29,539 nucleotides of DNA, from positions 1-29,539 of the forward strand of contig CAZWHQ010000048.1 in the NCBI GenBank assembly GCA_964633715.1, given 5' to 3'. Below, in pieces: positions 13,941 through 23,166 of the stretch. The translations under genes were made by a program, and so were the position numbers. Positions within the stretch are counted from its first letter, which is position 1. Each line of letters opens with the position of its first letter. Source of the DNA: JAUWVG01 sp964633715. GTDB lineage: Bacteria > Acidobacteriota > Aminicenantia > Aminicenantales > Aminicenantaceae. The notes below the pieces were generated by a model. The model worked only from the letters and a program-made list of their open reading frames with translations. It was not told the DNA's origin and made no database searches.

Positions 13941-15052
13941 AGCAACTCCTCGTAGACACGCTCTATCCGGAAAACATTCTGTTCGATGCTGAACAATTTT
14001 TCTGCACGTTTTTTTCCGGCGGCTCCCAGGAGGTCTCGTAATTTCTCATTTCGAACAAGTTCCAAAATGGCCTGGGACAGACTGTCAACATCATTTGTTT
14101 TTACAATAAGCCCTGTTGTTCCGTCTTCGACGGATTCAAGATTTCCTCCCACTGCGGTTGCGATCACTGGTTTTGATGAAGCCATAGCTTCAAGCAGCAG
14201 GCGAGACAGACCTTCGGGATGAATCGAGGGAAGAACAACAATATCCATAAGGTTGATTAATTGGGGGATATCCTCCCGGTAACCTGTCAATACGACTTTA
14301 TTCTCCAAATCCAATTTTTTACTTCGAATCAGCAGCTCTTTTCTGTAGGCCTCACTGCCATTCCCGATAATTAAAAATTTGGCCTTAGGCACAGTTTTTA
14401 TAACCTGGGCGGCCGCCTCGATTAAAACTCCATGACCCTTACTGGGGATCAATTGGCTGGCCGTTCCGATCACGGTGTTATCTCCTTCAATTCCCAGCTC
14501 TTTTTTTAGGTTTTCCTTGGGATGCTGTTGTCCGTATTCGGCGATGTTTATCCCGTTGTAGATAACTGTAATTTTTTTTGATTGAGGCACGGCCTTTTCC
14601 AATCTTTCTTCGACGGCTTTTGAAACGGCAATCACTTTATGTGATAGAGAAAAAAGAGTTCGTTCATATAGCTTTATATCTGGTTCACTGATGCGGACAT
14701 GCCAGACAAGAGGGATCTTTGTCCACCTTGCCGCAATACCGGCATGGAACGTTTGCCGCGGAGCATCCGTATGAATGAGATCGATGTTGTTTCGTTTGAT
14801 AAATTGGATCATCTTCCGAATAATGGCTATATGAGAAAAAATGTTGAGATTCTTTATTCTGACCGTATCGATTAGAGATGTCTTTATCTCTAGCTTTTCC
14901 GCCTGTTTAACAAAATCTCCGTAAGTTGGACAGATGAGATAGGGCGTGTATTTTGTTCTGTCGAGCCTTTCCAAGAGAAGAAAAAGGCTCTTCTGGCCCC
15001 CTCCGAGCATTTCGCCGGTCATGGACATATATAACAGGTTGGCTTTTTTCAC
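13925..15052 (-). CDS. GT4-family glycosyltransferase
   Basis: The 375-residue GT-B enzyme has the acceptor-domain glycine loop MLGGGQKSLF (15-24), SQLIPSKGH (199-207) and the donor motif EGLSRLLLE with Glu280 and Glu288. The HTDAPRQTFHAGIAAR stretch replaces the usual HTH-x-SKAG of related enzymes. It is a retaining transferase at the cytosolic side of the inner membrane; the sugar is unknown. The start overlaps the stop of the preceding GT4 as ATGA, and its end overlaps the methyltransferase start by 16 bases. The tight packing supports joint translation of the whole transferase block. Confidence 0.9.
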   Translation of the reverse strand: MKKANLLYMSMTGEMLGGGQKSLFLLLERLDRTKYTPYLICPTYGDFVKQAEKLEIKTSLIDTVRIKNLNIFSHIAIIRKMIQFIKRNNIDLIHTDAPRQTFHAGIAARWTKIPLVWHVRISEPDIKLYERTLFSLSHKVIAVSKAVEERLEKAVPQSKKITVIYNGINIAEYGQQHPKENLKKELGIEGDNTVIGTASQLIPSKGHGVLIEAAAQVIKTVPKAKFLIIGNGSEAYRKELLIRSKKLDLENKVVLTGYREDIPQLINLMDIVVLPSIHPEGLSRLLLEAMASSKPVIATAVGGNLESVEDGTTGLIVKTNDVDSLSQAILELVRNEKLRDLLGAAGKKRAEKLFSIEQNVFRIERVYEELLCRNM

Positions 15053-16218
15053 CGGCTCTCTCTTATCTTGTTGTATGAATTTTGATAGAGATTTTCAATT
15101 TCCGCTATCATTTTTCTGGTTGTGAACGTCTCCTTGACCTTGATCCGTCCCTGTCTTCCCATCTCCTGAGCCCTTTCAGGATCTCTTAAAAGTTCCATGA
15201 CGGCCCCGGCTAGAGCATCTGGATTTTTGGGAAGGACGAGGAGACCTGTTTGGCCGTCCTCGACAACTTCCGGTATGCCTCCTATATGAGTGGCCACAAC
15301 AGGTCTTTCTGCGGCCATGGCCTCTATTATAGAAATTCCAAGTCCTTCCCTGGAAGAGGAGGGGTGCACAAAAATGTCCATGAGATTAAGACATTCGGGG
15401 ATATCTTTTCGAACTCCTGTGAAAATCACACTGGAGGAAATGTTGAGTTTATTCACCTGGTTCTTTAATTCATCCCCATAACTTCCATCCCCCACAATTA
15501 GGAACATGGTTGCGGGGAAAGCTTTCAGGATTTTTGGAGCGGCTTGCAGCATGAATATGTGACCCTTATGTGGAGTCAGGGATGAAACCGTTCCAACGAT
15601 GAGATTTTTGTGTTTTATCCCGAGTTCCTTTTTTAAGGGGAAACTGGCGTCAAAACTGGAGAATCTCTCCTCATCCACACCATTGTAGATCACTGTTGTT
15701 TTAGCGCAGTTAATTTTTTCTTTGTTTGTCACAAAATCTCTAACAGCTTCTGAACAGCAGATGATAGATTGGGTGAATTTGCTAAGTAATCTTTCAATAA
15801 AAAGGTTTCTTTTTGTGTAATTCCAGTAGGTGCTGTGAACATGATTGAAGATGACAGGAACAAGGGCCTTTTTTGCAGCTATTCTTCCAATGACAGAGGC
15901 AAAATAACCATGTGTGTGGACGATATCCGGGTGTGCCTTTTTCAGCAGTTTTGTAAGCTTTAAGATGTTGAAAGGATTAAAATAGCTTAAAATCCCCAAA
16001 ATTTTAACCGCAGCGCCCTTTTCCTTCAGTTCATCGGCGATGGTGCCTCCCTTGGATAAACACCAGGTGTGGGATTCAAACCTCTCCTTGTCTATTCCCA
16101 GTGTGATATCTGCGATAACCTTTTCCGCTCCCCCTGTTTTGAGATCTTCGACAAGTTGAAGTACTTTTATCTTTTTCATAAGTTTTTGCTTATTTTCACA
16201 CGGATCTTTCTGCGTCAT
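15049..16218 (-). CDS. GT4-family glycosyltransferase
   Basis: The 389-residue reading starts at 16218 and overlaps the upstream gene by 23 bases. The internal ATG at 16179 (Met14, MKKIKVLQLVEDL) gives the normal family N-terminus and lies 16 bases past the upstream stop, so it may be the true start. Neither has a clear Shine-Dalgarno. GT-B features are the loop LKTGGAEKV (26-34), HTHGYFASVIGRIAAKK (101-117), SLTPHKGH (213-220) and EGLGISIIE with Glu291 and Glu299. It resembles exopolysaccharide GT4 enzymes that extend the lipid-linked repeat. Donor unknown. Confidence 0.9.
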   Translation of the reverse strand: MTQKDPCENKQKLMKKIKVLQLVEDLKTGGAEKVIADITLGIDKERFESHTWCLSKGGTIADELKEKGAAVKILGILSYFNPFNILKLTKLLKKAHPDIVHTHGYFASVIGRIAAKKALVPVIFNHVHSTYWNYTKRNLFIERLLSKFTQSIICCSEAVRDFVTNKEKINCAKTTVIYNGVDEERFSSFDASFPLKKELGIKHKNLIVGTVSSLTPHKGHIFMLQAAPKILKAFPATMFLIVGDGSYGDELKNQVNKLNISSSVIFTGVRKDIPECLNLMDIFVHPSSSREGLGISIIEAMAAERPVVATHIGGIPEVVEDGQTGLLVLPKNPDALAGAVMELLRDPERAQEMGRQGRIKVKETFTTRKMIAEIENLYQNSYNKIRESR

Positions 16219-17221
16219 TTTGTAGATTTATAGTTTGAATCAGTTGTTCTATCCTGTGGACAAACGTATGATTTTGGACAGCCTCTTTATACCCCTCGAG
16301 GGCGATGTGTTCTCTTTTGTCCGGATTATTCAAGTAGTATTCAATTTTTGCTCTCAGTTCAACAGCGTCCTTAAAAACCGCTAGATGTTTCCCATCCTCA
16401 AAAAGAGAAAGGACATCTTTTTGCGCATCCACCAAAAGAAAGCTTTTGCAGGCCAGTGTTTCATAAACTTTGGGGCTGGCTTGATAGCAGGGGGTTATCC
16501 CGTCCTGGTAGTGGATGATCATGACTATTTTGCTGCTGGAGTAAATTTTTTTCCATTCTTCCGGCCTGAGCTGGATGTTCCGGGCTGTTTGCCTCAATAA
16601 AGAATTTGGCGGCAGTTTATCCCATCCCGGACCCCAGATTTTAATATTTAGGTCAGACAGGCCTTCAAAAATCTGGAATCGATTTGGATAGAATGAACCG
16701 ACAAAGGTGATATCGCTGCCCCACTTTTTTTTCTCTTCCGCCGTGACCTCAACCGGTTTATGAAAATTTGGGTCACAGGCAAAAGGCAGCCAGTGGGTGT
16801 TTTTTATTCCTGCTTCGGCCAGGAGTTCCTGTGCCTCTGTCCCTCCGCAAAAAATGAAGTCATAGAGAGGGGCCACAAAAATAAGAGGCTGAAAATCAAT
16901 AGGGGGATCTATCGTCCAGAGGGCGGTTTTAATGCCAAGGTTTTTGATTTTTTCGACTGTCTCAGGCAATATCCGGTGTCCTCCGGTGACAAGGCAGAGG
17001 TCCGGTCTGTGATTCAAAGCAAGAGAGAAAAAGTTTTGATTGAGTCTTTTTAAATCCCAGTCCTGCAATAACTGGACTTTATTCCTCAATCTTCCCGGGA
17101 TTTTAAACGCCCGGTCTTCAAAAGAAACAAGAGAATGCCCTAATGTTTCTATAGCCTTTTCCATGTATTCGGTTATCGTTTTAAAATGGGGATTGTGATA
17201 TCCGGAAAAAAGGATTTTCAT
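16196..17221 (-). CDS. CgeB-like glycosyltransferase (GT-B, spore-maturation-protein family)
   Basis: The 341-residue protein does not match the GT4 signature of its neighbours. It matches the CgeB/DUF3880 type: MKILFSGYHNPHF opening, DLCLVTGGHRI and KTALWTIDPP in the N-terminal domain, DITFVGSFYPNR at the domain boundary, and a C-terminal GITPCYQASPKVYETLACKSFLLVD region that binds the donor. Members decorate spore coats, flagellin or cell-surface polysaccharides. It shares an ATGA overlap with the upstream GT4. The C-terminus overlaps the longer version of the next GT4. It is probably cytosolic and adds one sugar to the repeat or a side branch. Confidence 0.82.
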   Translation of the reverse strand: MKILFSGYHNPHFKTITEYMEKAIETLGHSLVSFEDRAFKIPGRLRNKVQLLQDWDLKRLNQNFFSLALNHRPDLCLVTGGHRILPETVEKIKNLGIKTALWTIDPPIDFQPLIFVAPLYDFIFCGGTEAQELLAEAGIKNTHWLPFACDPNFHKPVEVTAEEKKKWGSDITFVGSFYPNRFQIFEGLSDLNIKIWGPGWDKLPPNSLLRQTARNIQLRPEEWKKIYSSSKIVMIIHYQDGITPCYQASPKVYETLACKSFLLVDAQKDVLSLFEDGKHLAVFKDAVELRAKIEYYLNNPDKREHIALEGYKEAVQNHTFVHRIEQLIQTINLQNDAERSV

Positions 17222-18369
17222 TGTTCTCCTGCTTCATTATAGACTTTTAAGGTTTCTTGAGCTGTTTTTTCCCAGGAGAAGAATTTGGACCGCATTAAAC
17301 CTTTTGCACTCAATTTTTGCCGCAAAGGACTGTCCAAACACAATTGTGTCATAGCTTGAGACATGTCTTCTGCCGCCTCTGGATTGAAGAAAATTCCTGC
17401 ATCCTGGACAACTTCTCTGAACACGGGAATGTCTGAAGCAGCAAGGGGGCACCCGCAGGCCATGGCTTCAACTGCTGAAATTCCAAAACCCTCCAGCAGG
17501 GAAGGGTAAATGAAAAACTCCGCTCCATTATAGAGATAAACAATATCCTCATCCGAGACATAACCCGGGAAAATTATCTCGTTCTCCAGCCCCCACTCCC
17601 TGGCTTTAGAGATTATCTCTTTGTATCCCCAGCTTCGTTGTCCAACAAGAACCAGTTTGTGGGGAATTTTGAGATTCTGTTTTACAGAGCCGAAAGCTTC
17701 GATCAAACGGACCAGGTTTTTATTCCAGTTGGCTCCTCCACTATACAGGATGAATTTTTCAGGGATGCCCAGAGCATTAAGTCTCTGTTTGAGCAACTGT
17801 TTATCTTCAACGGGTTGGAAGATATCGCCTGCAGCCAGAGGAATGACTCTTATTTTTTCTTTTTGGAATTGATAGCCCTCTATCAGACAATCTTTTGTTT
17901 GGTTTGAATCGGTTATAACAAAGGAGGCTTTCTTTGGGCCTTCATTCAGCATCTTGAATATTTTTTCTCTGCCCTGCCAGTTTTGTTCAAAACTGCGGTA
18001 TTTTTCAGGGGTAACCTGATGAATGGTGACAATCCATTTGCATTTTTTTAGAGGAACTGTTTCTACACCAAACGGTGAATGGAAAACATCAATCTTTTTG
18101 AGCATAGAATCCAGAGAGGGGAAGTGGAATGTGTTCCACATGAAATTGAGTATTTTGGAGGGGATGTGAAAAATTTTGTTTTCTACATTGGGAAGGTTGA
18201 ATTCACTGATAATCTTGTTGTTCTTTTCTCTTTCCCGTAAAAAATTATAATAAAGAACGTAAAAGTTCTTTTTATCCAGTTTGAACAGGTTTTTTATAAG
18301 ATTGTAAGTGTACTGCGCTCCCCCTCTTTTGAAACCGAGAAGGAGGTTGGCGTCGATTCCAATTCTCAT
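17218..18369 (-). CDS. GT4-family glycosyltransferase (mannosyltransferase-like)
   Basis: The 383-residue protein begins MRIGIDANLL with RGGAQYTYNL (15-24), the opening of the WbdA/MtfB-like mannosyl- and rhamnosyltransferase branch of GT4. DVFHSPFGVE, VITDSNQTKDCLI, GGANWNKNLVRLI (211-223) and EGFGISAVE with Glu293 and Glu301 follow. Enzymes of this branch often use GDP-mannose, but this cannot be decided from sequence. It joins both neighbours through four-base ATGA overlaps. It is likely peripheral on the cytosolic side of the inner membrane. Confidence 0.9.
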   Translation of the reverse strand: MRIGIDANLLLGFKRGGAQYTYNLIKNLFKLDKKNFYVLYYNFLREREKNNKIISEFNLPNVENKIFHIPSKILNFMWNTFHFPSLDSMLKKIDVFHSPFGVETVPLKKCKWIVTIHQVTPEKYRSFEQNWQGREKIFKMLNEGPKKASFVITDSNQTKDCLIEGYQFQKEKIRVIPLAAGDIFQPVEDKQLLKQRLNALGIPEKFILYSGGANWNKNLVRLIEAFGSVKQNLKIPHKLVLVGQRSWGYKEIISKAREWGLENEIIFPGYVSDEDIVYLYNGAEFFIYPSLLEGFGISAVEAMACGCPLAASDIPVFREVVQDAGIFFNPEAAEDMSQAMTQLCLDSPLRQKLSAKGLMRSKFFSWEKTAQETLKVYNEAGEQ

Positions 18370-19541
18370 TGGTTCAAACCCTTAAAAACTTGGAGCAGGT
18401 GTTCAATGTGTTTTTCTTTAGTAAAAAGATTTTTAAATTTTATTTCCGCTTCCTCGCCCATTTTGACGGCTTTTTCCTTATTATAATAAAGAAATTTTAT
18501 TTTATCGGTTAAACTGGCGATATTATTTCTTTCCATTATAAATCCGTTGATCCCATCTTCCAGCCAATCCGAAATCCCCCCGACATTATAGGCAATGACC
18601 GGTTTTCTGTAAGACATAGCTTCAATCCCCACAATCCCGAATGGCTCCGGCCACAGGGACGGAACGACAAGGGCCAGACACTTGAGGTAATACTCACTTA
18701 ATTGTTCCTGTGAGTGCCAACCCGGAAATTCAACGCGGTGGCCCAGGTTAAACCGGGAGATTTGTTTTTCGATTTCTTTTTTGTAAGCGCCCTCACCGAC
18801 AACGATGAGTTTTAGCTCGTCCGGACATGCCTTTAACGCCATTATTAGGTGTTGGAGCCCCTTGGTTTCGTGGATCCGGCCAACGAACAAAACGAAGTCT
18901 TGAAAATTGACCTGGTCGTACTTTAAAGGTTCTGTATAATAAGGAATAACTTCTATACGATCCGTAGAAAATCCATTCTGGATGAGACAGGTTTTCATGT
19001 AAGAACTGGCCACAATCAGTTTGTCTAATTGTCTGCTGATGTTTAACTCTTTTTTGTTAAACCTCCATTTGCTGAGGGCAATCCAGGGATAGCGGGAGAT
19101 ACACCTGCTGGAGTAGGCGTTAAAAATACAGCGAAAACCCGCTGGATAAGGGCAGATCATATCTTTTGAAGGAAGAATTTTTCTCCAGTTCAGACAAAAG
19201 AGGCTTAAATCATGAACAAATCTCACAACGGATTTTTGCCGTGATAAATATTGGATAATAAATGGATTCTTGATGTTTTGGACATAGATGAGGTCCGGCC
19301 TTTCTTTGTTAAGAATTCTGTCCAAATCTTTTTCCATACTCGTATCGAAGGAATGTTCTTCAATGAGAGATGGGAAAAAATACTCTCCTCTTCCTTGAAT
19401 CTTGAGAGTCTCTTGAGTTTTCTGTCCATAGACAACACAAATTTTATGGCCCAAGCCTTCGAGATTTTTCATAAGACTGAGGATATACTGTTCCGCTCCT
19501 CCAAGATATTGATAATAATCACAGGCCACTAATATTTTCAT
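18366..19541 (-). CDS. GT4-family glycosyltransferase with a cysteine-rich insert
   Basis: The 391-residue protein opens MKILVACDYYQYLGGAEQYI, has FVGRIHETKGLQHLI (218-232) and the donor motif EPFGIVGIE with Glu298 and Glu306. Between the two halves of the acceptor domain there is a segment with Cys115, Cys129, Cys137 and Cys146. The CP-x3-G-x2-C spacing is seen in a subset of GT4 enzymes and may bind metal. It is the first transferase of the block. A gap of 31 bases separates it from the upstream radical SAM gene, the largest gap in this part of the operon. Its end overlaps the next GT4 as ATGA. Confidence 0.9.
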   Translation of the reverse strand: MKILVACDYYQYLGGAEQYILSLMKNLEGLGHKICVVYGQKTQETLKIQGRGEYFFPSLIEEHSFDTSMEKDLDRILNKERPDLIYVQNIKNPFIIQYLSRQKSVVRFVHDLSLFCLNWRKILPSKDMICPYPAGFRCIFNAYSSRCISRYPWIALSKWRFNKKELNISRQLDKLIVASSYMKTCLIQNGFSTDRIEVIPYYTEPLKYDQVNFQDFVLFVGRIHETKGLQHLIMALKACPDELKLIVVGEGAYKKEIEKQISRFNLGHRVEFPGWHSQEQLSEYYLKCLALVVPSLWPEPFGIVGIEAMSYRKPVIAYNVGGISDWLEDGINGFIMERNNIASLTDKIKFLYYNKEKAVKMGEEAEIKFKNLFTKEKHIEHLLQVFKGLNQ

Positions 19542-19572
19542 TTTTTATCGAGAATAAATTTCTTGATCACCT

Positions 19573-21009
19573 TTATATTATCCATTTTTCCAACCATAAT
19601 AAAATTCCCTTTAAAATCTCTTTTACCTGCTGGGGGAATCCATATTTTTTAATTCTCTCCCTCTGCAGGCTTTTTCTCATCTGTACGGATTTGTTCGCAT
19701 ATCCGGCTATTCTTTTTAATCTATGAGTGGATAAATATTCATTTCGCATCACAGGAGAATATCCTGATAATAAATCGAGTTCTCTCTCTTCGATATAATT
19801 GTTCTCTTCCGCCCACTGAAACAGGGGTGTCCCCGGGTAGGGGATGGCATATGTGAATTGAATTTGTGTGCTGTCAAGGGCCTTGGCCATTTGAATTGTT
19901 TTGAGAATATCTTTTTTTTTGTCTCCCGGGAGTCCGATAATAAAAAAACAAAATGTGTGGATATCGAGTTCCCTGCACAATTTGATGAGTGTCCAGCTCT
20001 GTTTTGGATGCTGTGCCTTCCGTCCCATCCTGAGGAGGGTTTCCTCAGAGCTGCTTTCTATCCCCAGATTGATCCCGCAGCACCCCGCTTTGGCCATATT
20101 TCTGATCAACTCTTCGTCCAGTGTATCAATTCTTGTTTCACAGCGCCAATTGAAATCGAGTTTTTTGGCATGGATTCCCGAACATATCTGGAGAATTCTT
20201 TTTTTGTCCAGAGTGAATTCCGGATCTCGAAAGAGGATGTTTTTGACTCCTAAGGTGTTCACGATAAAATCTAATTCTTCAAGAACATTTTCCGGGCTGC
20301 GTTTCCGCCATTTTGAACCCTGGACCAGAGGATAGGGGCAGTAGCTGCATGAAAACGGGCATCCCCTTGAAGTCAGAACAGGAAGGAACGGGCTCTTTTC
20401 TGGAAATTGAGGGGGGGGTAAAATGTATGTTTTATAGGGCATGGATTCCCATTCAGGGATGGGAAGTGAATCTAAATTTTGAATTGTCTCGCGGGGATTG
20501 TTCCGGATAACGGTTCCGTGGCTGTCTTTGTACCAGATGCCCGCTGTTTCCGTTAATCCCTTTAAAATTATGTCCACAAATGTGAACTCAGGTTCACCCA
20601 GCACAATAACGTCCACAAAGTTCCTGTCTATCGTTTCCTTAAGATCCAGTGAGATATAAGGACCAAAAATGATTAACCTGGCGTGTGTTTCTTCTTTTAT
20701 TCTTTCAGCTGTGTCCATATCAAAGGTGTAGGTCGGCAGAGAGGTGCGCAGGGCCACTGTTTTAGGATTCCCATCCGCGCTTTTTATTTTTTTTATCTCG
20801 GTCACCAGGTTTTCGACATCATGATTTTGCCCCAGACAATCGATGACCTGAAAGGGAATATTGGCTTGTCTGAGACAGGCCGCCGAATAGGGAATATCGA
20901 TAGGCGGCACCTTGGCTCCGCCCTTTTCATAGAGTTGTCCCAGTCCTCCCATCATATCCTTGTTTGAAACTTTCCCCGGGGGATTGGGTGGATTCACTAA
21001 AACAATCAT
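19573..21009 (-). CDS. B12-binding-domain radical SAM enzyme in the polysaccharide operon
   Basis: The 478-residue protein has a cobalamin-binding domain (VNPPNPPGK start, about residues 2-150), the cluster motif SRGCPFSCSYC with Cys217, Cys221 and Cys224, and the GINLGIESSSEETLLRMGRK and YAIPYPGTPLFQWAEENNY segments of the class B group. Known relatives include C-methyltransferases and ring-forming or ring-opening enzymes. It is not paralogous in detail to the enzyme at 1255-2901. Its start overlaps the SDR stop as ATGA. With the SDR and the other radical SAM gene it forms a three-gene block between the flippase and the transferases, so a lipid or sugar modification is likely. The exact reaction is unknown. 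Confidence 0.88.
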   Translation of the reverse strand: MIVLVNPPNPPGKVSNKDMMGGLGQLYEKGGAKVPPIDIPYSAACLRQANIPFQVIDCLGQNHDVENLVTEIKKIKSADGNPKTVALRTSLPTYTFDMDTAERIKEETHARLIIFGPYISLDLKETIDRNFVDVIVLGEPEFTFVDIILKGLTETAGIWYKDSHGTVIRNNPRETIQNLDSLPIPEWESMPYKTYILPPPQFPEKSPFLPVLTSRGCPFSCSYCPYPLVQGSKWRKRSPENVLEELDFIVNTLGVKNILFRDPEFTLDKKRILQICSGIHAKKLDFNWRCETRIDTLDEELIRNMAKAGCCGINLGIESSSEETLLRMGRKAQHPKQSWTLIKLCRELDIHTFCFFIIGLPGDKKKDILKTIQMAKALDSTQIQFTYAIPYPGTPLFQWAEENNYIEERELDLLSGYSPVMRNEYLSTHRLKRIAGYANKSVQMRKSLQRERIKKYGFPQQVKEILKGILLWLEKWII

Positions 21010-21779
21010 AGGTATTTTATGGTCCTTTTTTCGACTTTTCTTTTTTTGGGCCCCTTGTGAAAATGGCTTTGAAAAATATTCAGAGGTTTTAGACGGATTT
21101 CACAAACCTGAGACTTTGCTTCTGAATGGATAAGCTGTCCCACTTTCTCTGCAATATCTTCAGGTTTGAGAATATTGGACCTATTGGACCGGGAGGTATT
21201 GATATTGTCGGCAAATGTAGTATCCACGATATCCGGACACACCACAAATACTTTAATGTTCGAAGGTTTTGCCTCCACGGCCAAAACCTCGCTGAAACCG
21301 TTTACTCCGAATTTGGAGGCACAGTAGACGCCGCATCCTGAATATCCCCTGAGTCCGCAGACTGAAGAAATATTGACGATGGTCCCATTGTGCTGCTTTT
21401 TCATTTGAGGAAATACGGCTTTTGAACACAGGTAGACACCCTTCAGATTGATATCGATCATTTTCTGCCAGGATTCCAGTTTTGAATCGACAATAGAACC
21501 GAAGTCACCCACACCGGCATTGTTGACCAGGATGTCGATCCGGCCAAATCGCTCCAGTGTACGGGCGATCAGAGTGCTGACGTGTTCAGCTCGGGAGACA
21601 TCTGCTTCGACCACAAGGCCGTTGATTTTATGCTTTGAGTTGAGACATTCCAACAGCTCGGCGATATCTTTTTCGTTCCGGGAAACACCGACAAGATAAA
21701 TCCCACTGGCCGCAAAATTTTCAGCGATGGCTTTTCCAATCCCTCTTGTGATTCCCGTGATGATGGCAACTTTTTTCAT
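21006..21779 (-). CDS. Short-chain dehydrogenase/reductase
   Basis: I start this 257-residue protein at ATG 21779 (MKKVAIITG), 16 bases after the upstream stop. A longer reading from TTG 21806 would add nine residues foreign to the family. Classical SDR motifs are complete: TGITRGIG (8-15) for NAD(P), NNAG (86-89), Ser139, and YCASK with Tyr152 and Lys156. The enzyme should oxidise or reduce a hydroxyl/keto group. It lies between two B12-radical SAM genes and overlaps the second by ATGA. It could finish or prepare the radical product, for example a keto sugar or a modified lipid. No signal for the cofactor beyond the fold; Arg at position 34 (VSRNE) suggests NADP. The substrate is unknown. 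Confidence 0.9.
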   Translation of the reverse strand: MKKVAIITGITRGIGKAIAENFAASGIYLVGVSRNEKDIAELLECLNSKHKINGLVVEADVSRAEHVSTLIARTLERFGRIDILVNNAGVGDFGSIVDSKLESWQKMIDINLKGVYLCSKAVFPQMKKQHNGTIVNISSVCGLRGYSGCGVYCASKFGVNGFSEVLAVEAKPSNIKVFVVCPDIVDTTFADNINTSRSNRSNILKPEDIAEKVGQLIHSEAKSQVCEIRLKPLNIFQSHFHKGPKKRKVEKRTIKYL

Positions 21780-21795
21780 GTCTTTTATTTCTGAC

Positions 21796-23166
21796 TTAAA
21801 AAACAATTTTAATAATTCTTTTGAGCTGGCCGATATTAAGTGTGAAGACTGTGCGCACGAGGAGTTTGATAAGGGCTTTTCTGCCCATGCACTGGAGGGC
21901 CAACTGTCTGAAATAGAGCAGATCTTCGACGGTCATTGTGGTCCCAACAACGGGAATTTTGGCCGTGTCTTTGGGGAATGCGTAGTATTCGCTCCAGGAA
22001 ATATTCTTTTCTTCGATTTCATGTATATGGCTGAAATACAAATCAGAGCCCGGATCAGGTCTGACAATGGTGAATTGGGAATGTTTGGATTTGATCTTCC
22101 TCGCCAACTTTATGGTCTGAATGACCGTTTCTTCGGTTTCTCCCGTGTTGCCGAGCATAAAGAATCCGAATATATCCAGGCCGGATTCTTTGGTCAATTC
22201 GGCGGCCCTGATGTTTTGTTCCACGGTCTGTTTTTTTTGGATGGCATCCAATATGAGTTGAGATCCGGATTCAAATCCGAAAAAGAGCATCCAGCATCCG
22301 GAATCCTTCATATGATGAAGCATGTCTCTGTCGACCGTATCCACTCTACTCAGCGCCTTCCAGTCGATCCTTAATCCCCTCTGAAGAATGTTATCACAGA
22401 CAGAAATCACCCAGTCCTTTTTAAGCGTGAAGAGATCATCATAGAAGGACACTTCCTTTATTCCGTATGCATCGATCAAATACTCTATTTCGTCCACGAC
22501 TTTTTCAGGATCTCTTCTTCTGTGATTTCTGCCAAAGACCGCTTTCTCCGAACAGAATATGCAGTCAAACGGGCAGCCCCGGGAAGCGATCAAATGAGTT
22601 GAAGGGGCATTTTTCAAAGGCCCCCAGCCGGAATATTTTTCCATTTTTAACAGGTCCCGGGCGGGAAAAGGCATGGCATTCAAATCAGAGATAGGCTCCC
22701 GGGGTTTATTCCTGTGTGTTTGATTGAACGTGTTGAAGACAATTCCAGGTATATCCTCCCAAGGCCTGTTTTGGGTCAAATCCAAAAGTGTGTATTCTCC
22801 CTCGCCGACGACAACAATATCTATACAACCCTTTCCTTCTTCTAAAGTCAACTCGGGAAGGGAAGAGGGATGGGCCCCTCCGGCCACAACTATAATTTTG
22901 CTGGATGCTGCCTTTATGGCCCCAGCTATTTTGAACACGTTCTCCATCTGGATGGTTAAACCGCTTATGCCCACGATATCCACATTTTCTGCAAGAACAT
23001 AATCGGAAATGCTGTCCATCTTTTCCCTTTCCAGGTCTAAATCGACAATATCGACTTGGATGTTTTGTTCTCTTAGAAAGGATGCGATATAGGCAATGCC
23101 CAATGGGGGGATGGACGGTTCCTCCACAGCCGGAGTCGGAGGATTCAGCAGAAGAATTTTTTTCAT
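21796..23166 (-). CDS. B12-binding-domain radical SAM enzyme in the polysaccharide operon
   Basis: The 456-residue protein has a B12-binding domain (NPPTPAVEEPSIPPLGIAY start, GGAHPSSLP at 96-104, about residues 3-135), the cluster motif SRGCPFDCIFC with Cys198, Cys202 and Cys205, and FGFESGSQLILDAIQKKQT and IVRPDPGSDLY further on. It is shorter at the C-terminus than the enzyme at 1255-2901. Its ATG overlaps the stop of the flippase gene's neighbour junction (23163-23166), so it sits directly behind the Wzx-type gene. The SDR gene follows. This places two different radical SAM enzymes in one polysaccharide operon, which is uncommon. The reaction is unknown; methylation is only one option. 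Confidence 0.88.
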   Translation of the reverse strand: MKKILLLNPPTPAVEEPSIPPLGIAYIASFLREQNIQVDIVDLDLEREKMDSISDYVLAENVDIVGISGLTIQMENVFKIAGAIKAASSKIIVVAGGAHPSSLPELTLEEGKGCIDIVVVGEGEYTLLDLTQNRPWEDIPGIVFNTFNQTHRNKPREPISDLNAMPFPARDLLKMEKYSGWGPLKNAPSTHLIASRGCPFDCIFCSEKAVFGRNHRRRDPEKVVDEIEYLIDAYGIKEVSFYDDLFTLKKDWVISVCDNILQRGLRIDWKALSRVDTVDRDMLHHMKDSGCWMLFFGFESGSQLILDAIQKKQTVEQNIRAAELTKESGLDIFGFFMLGNTGETEETVIQTIKLARKIKSKHSQFTIVRPDPGSDLYFSHIHEIEEKNISWSEYYAFPKDTAKIPVVGTTMTVEDLLYFRQLALQCMGRKALIKLLVRTVFTLNIGQLKRIIKIVF

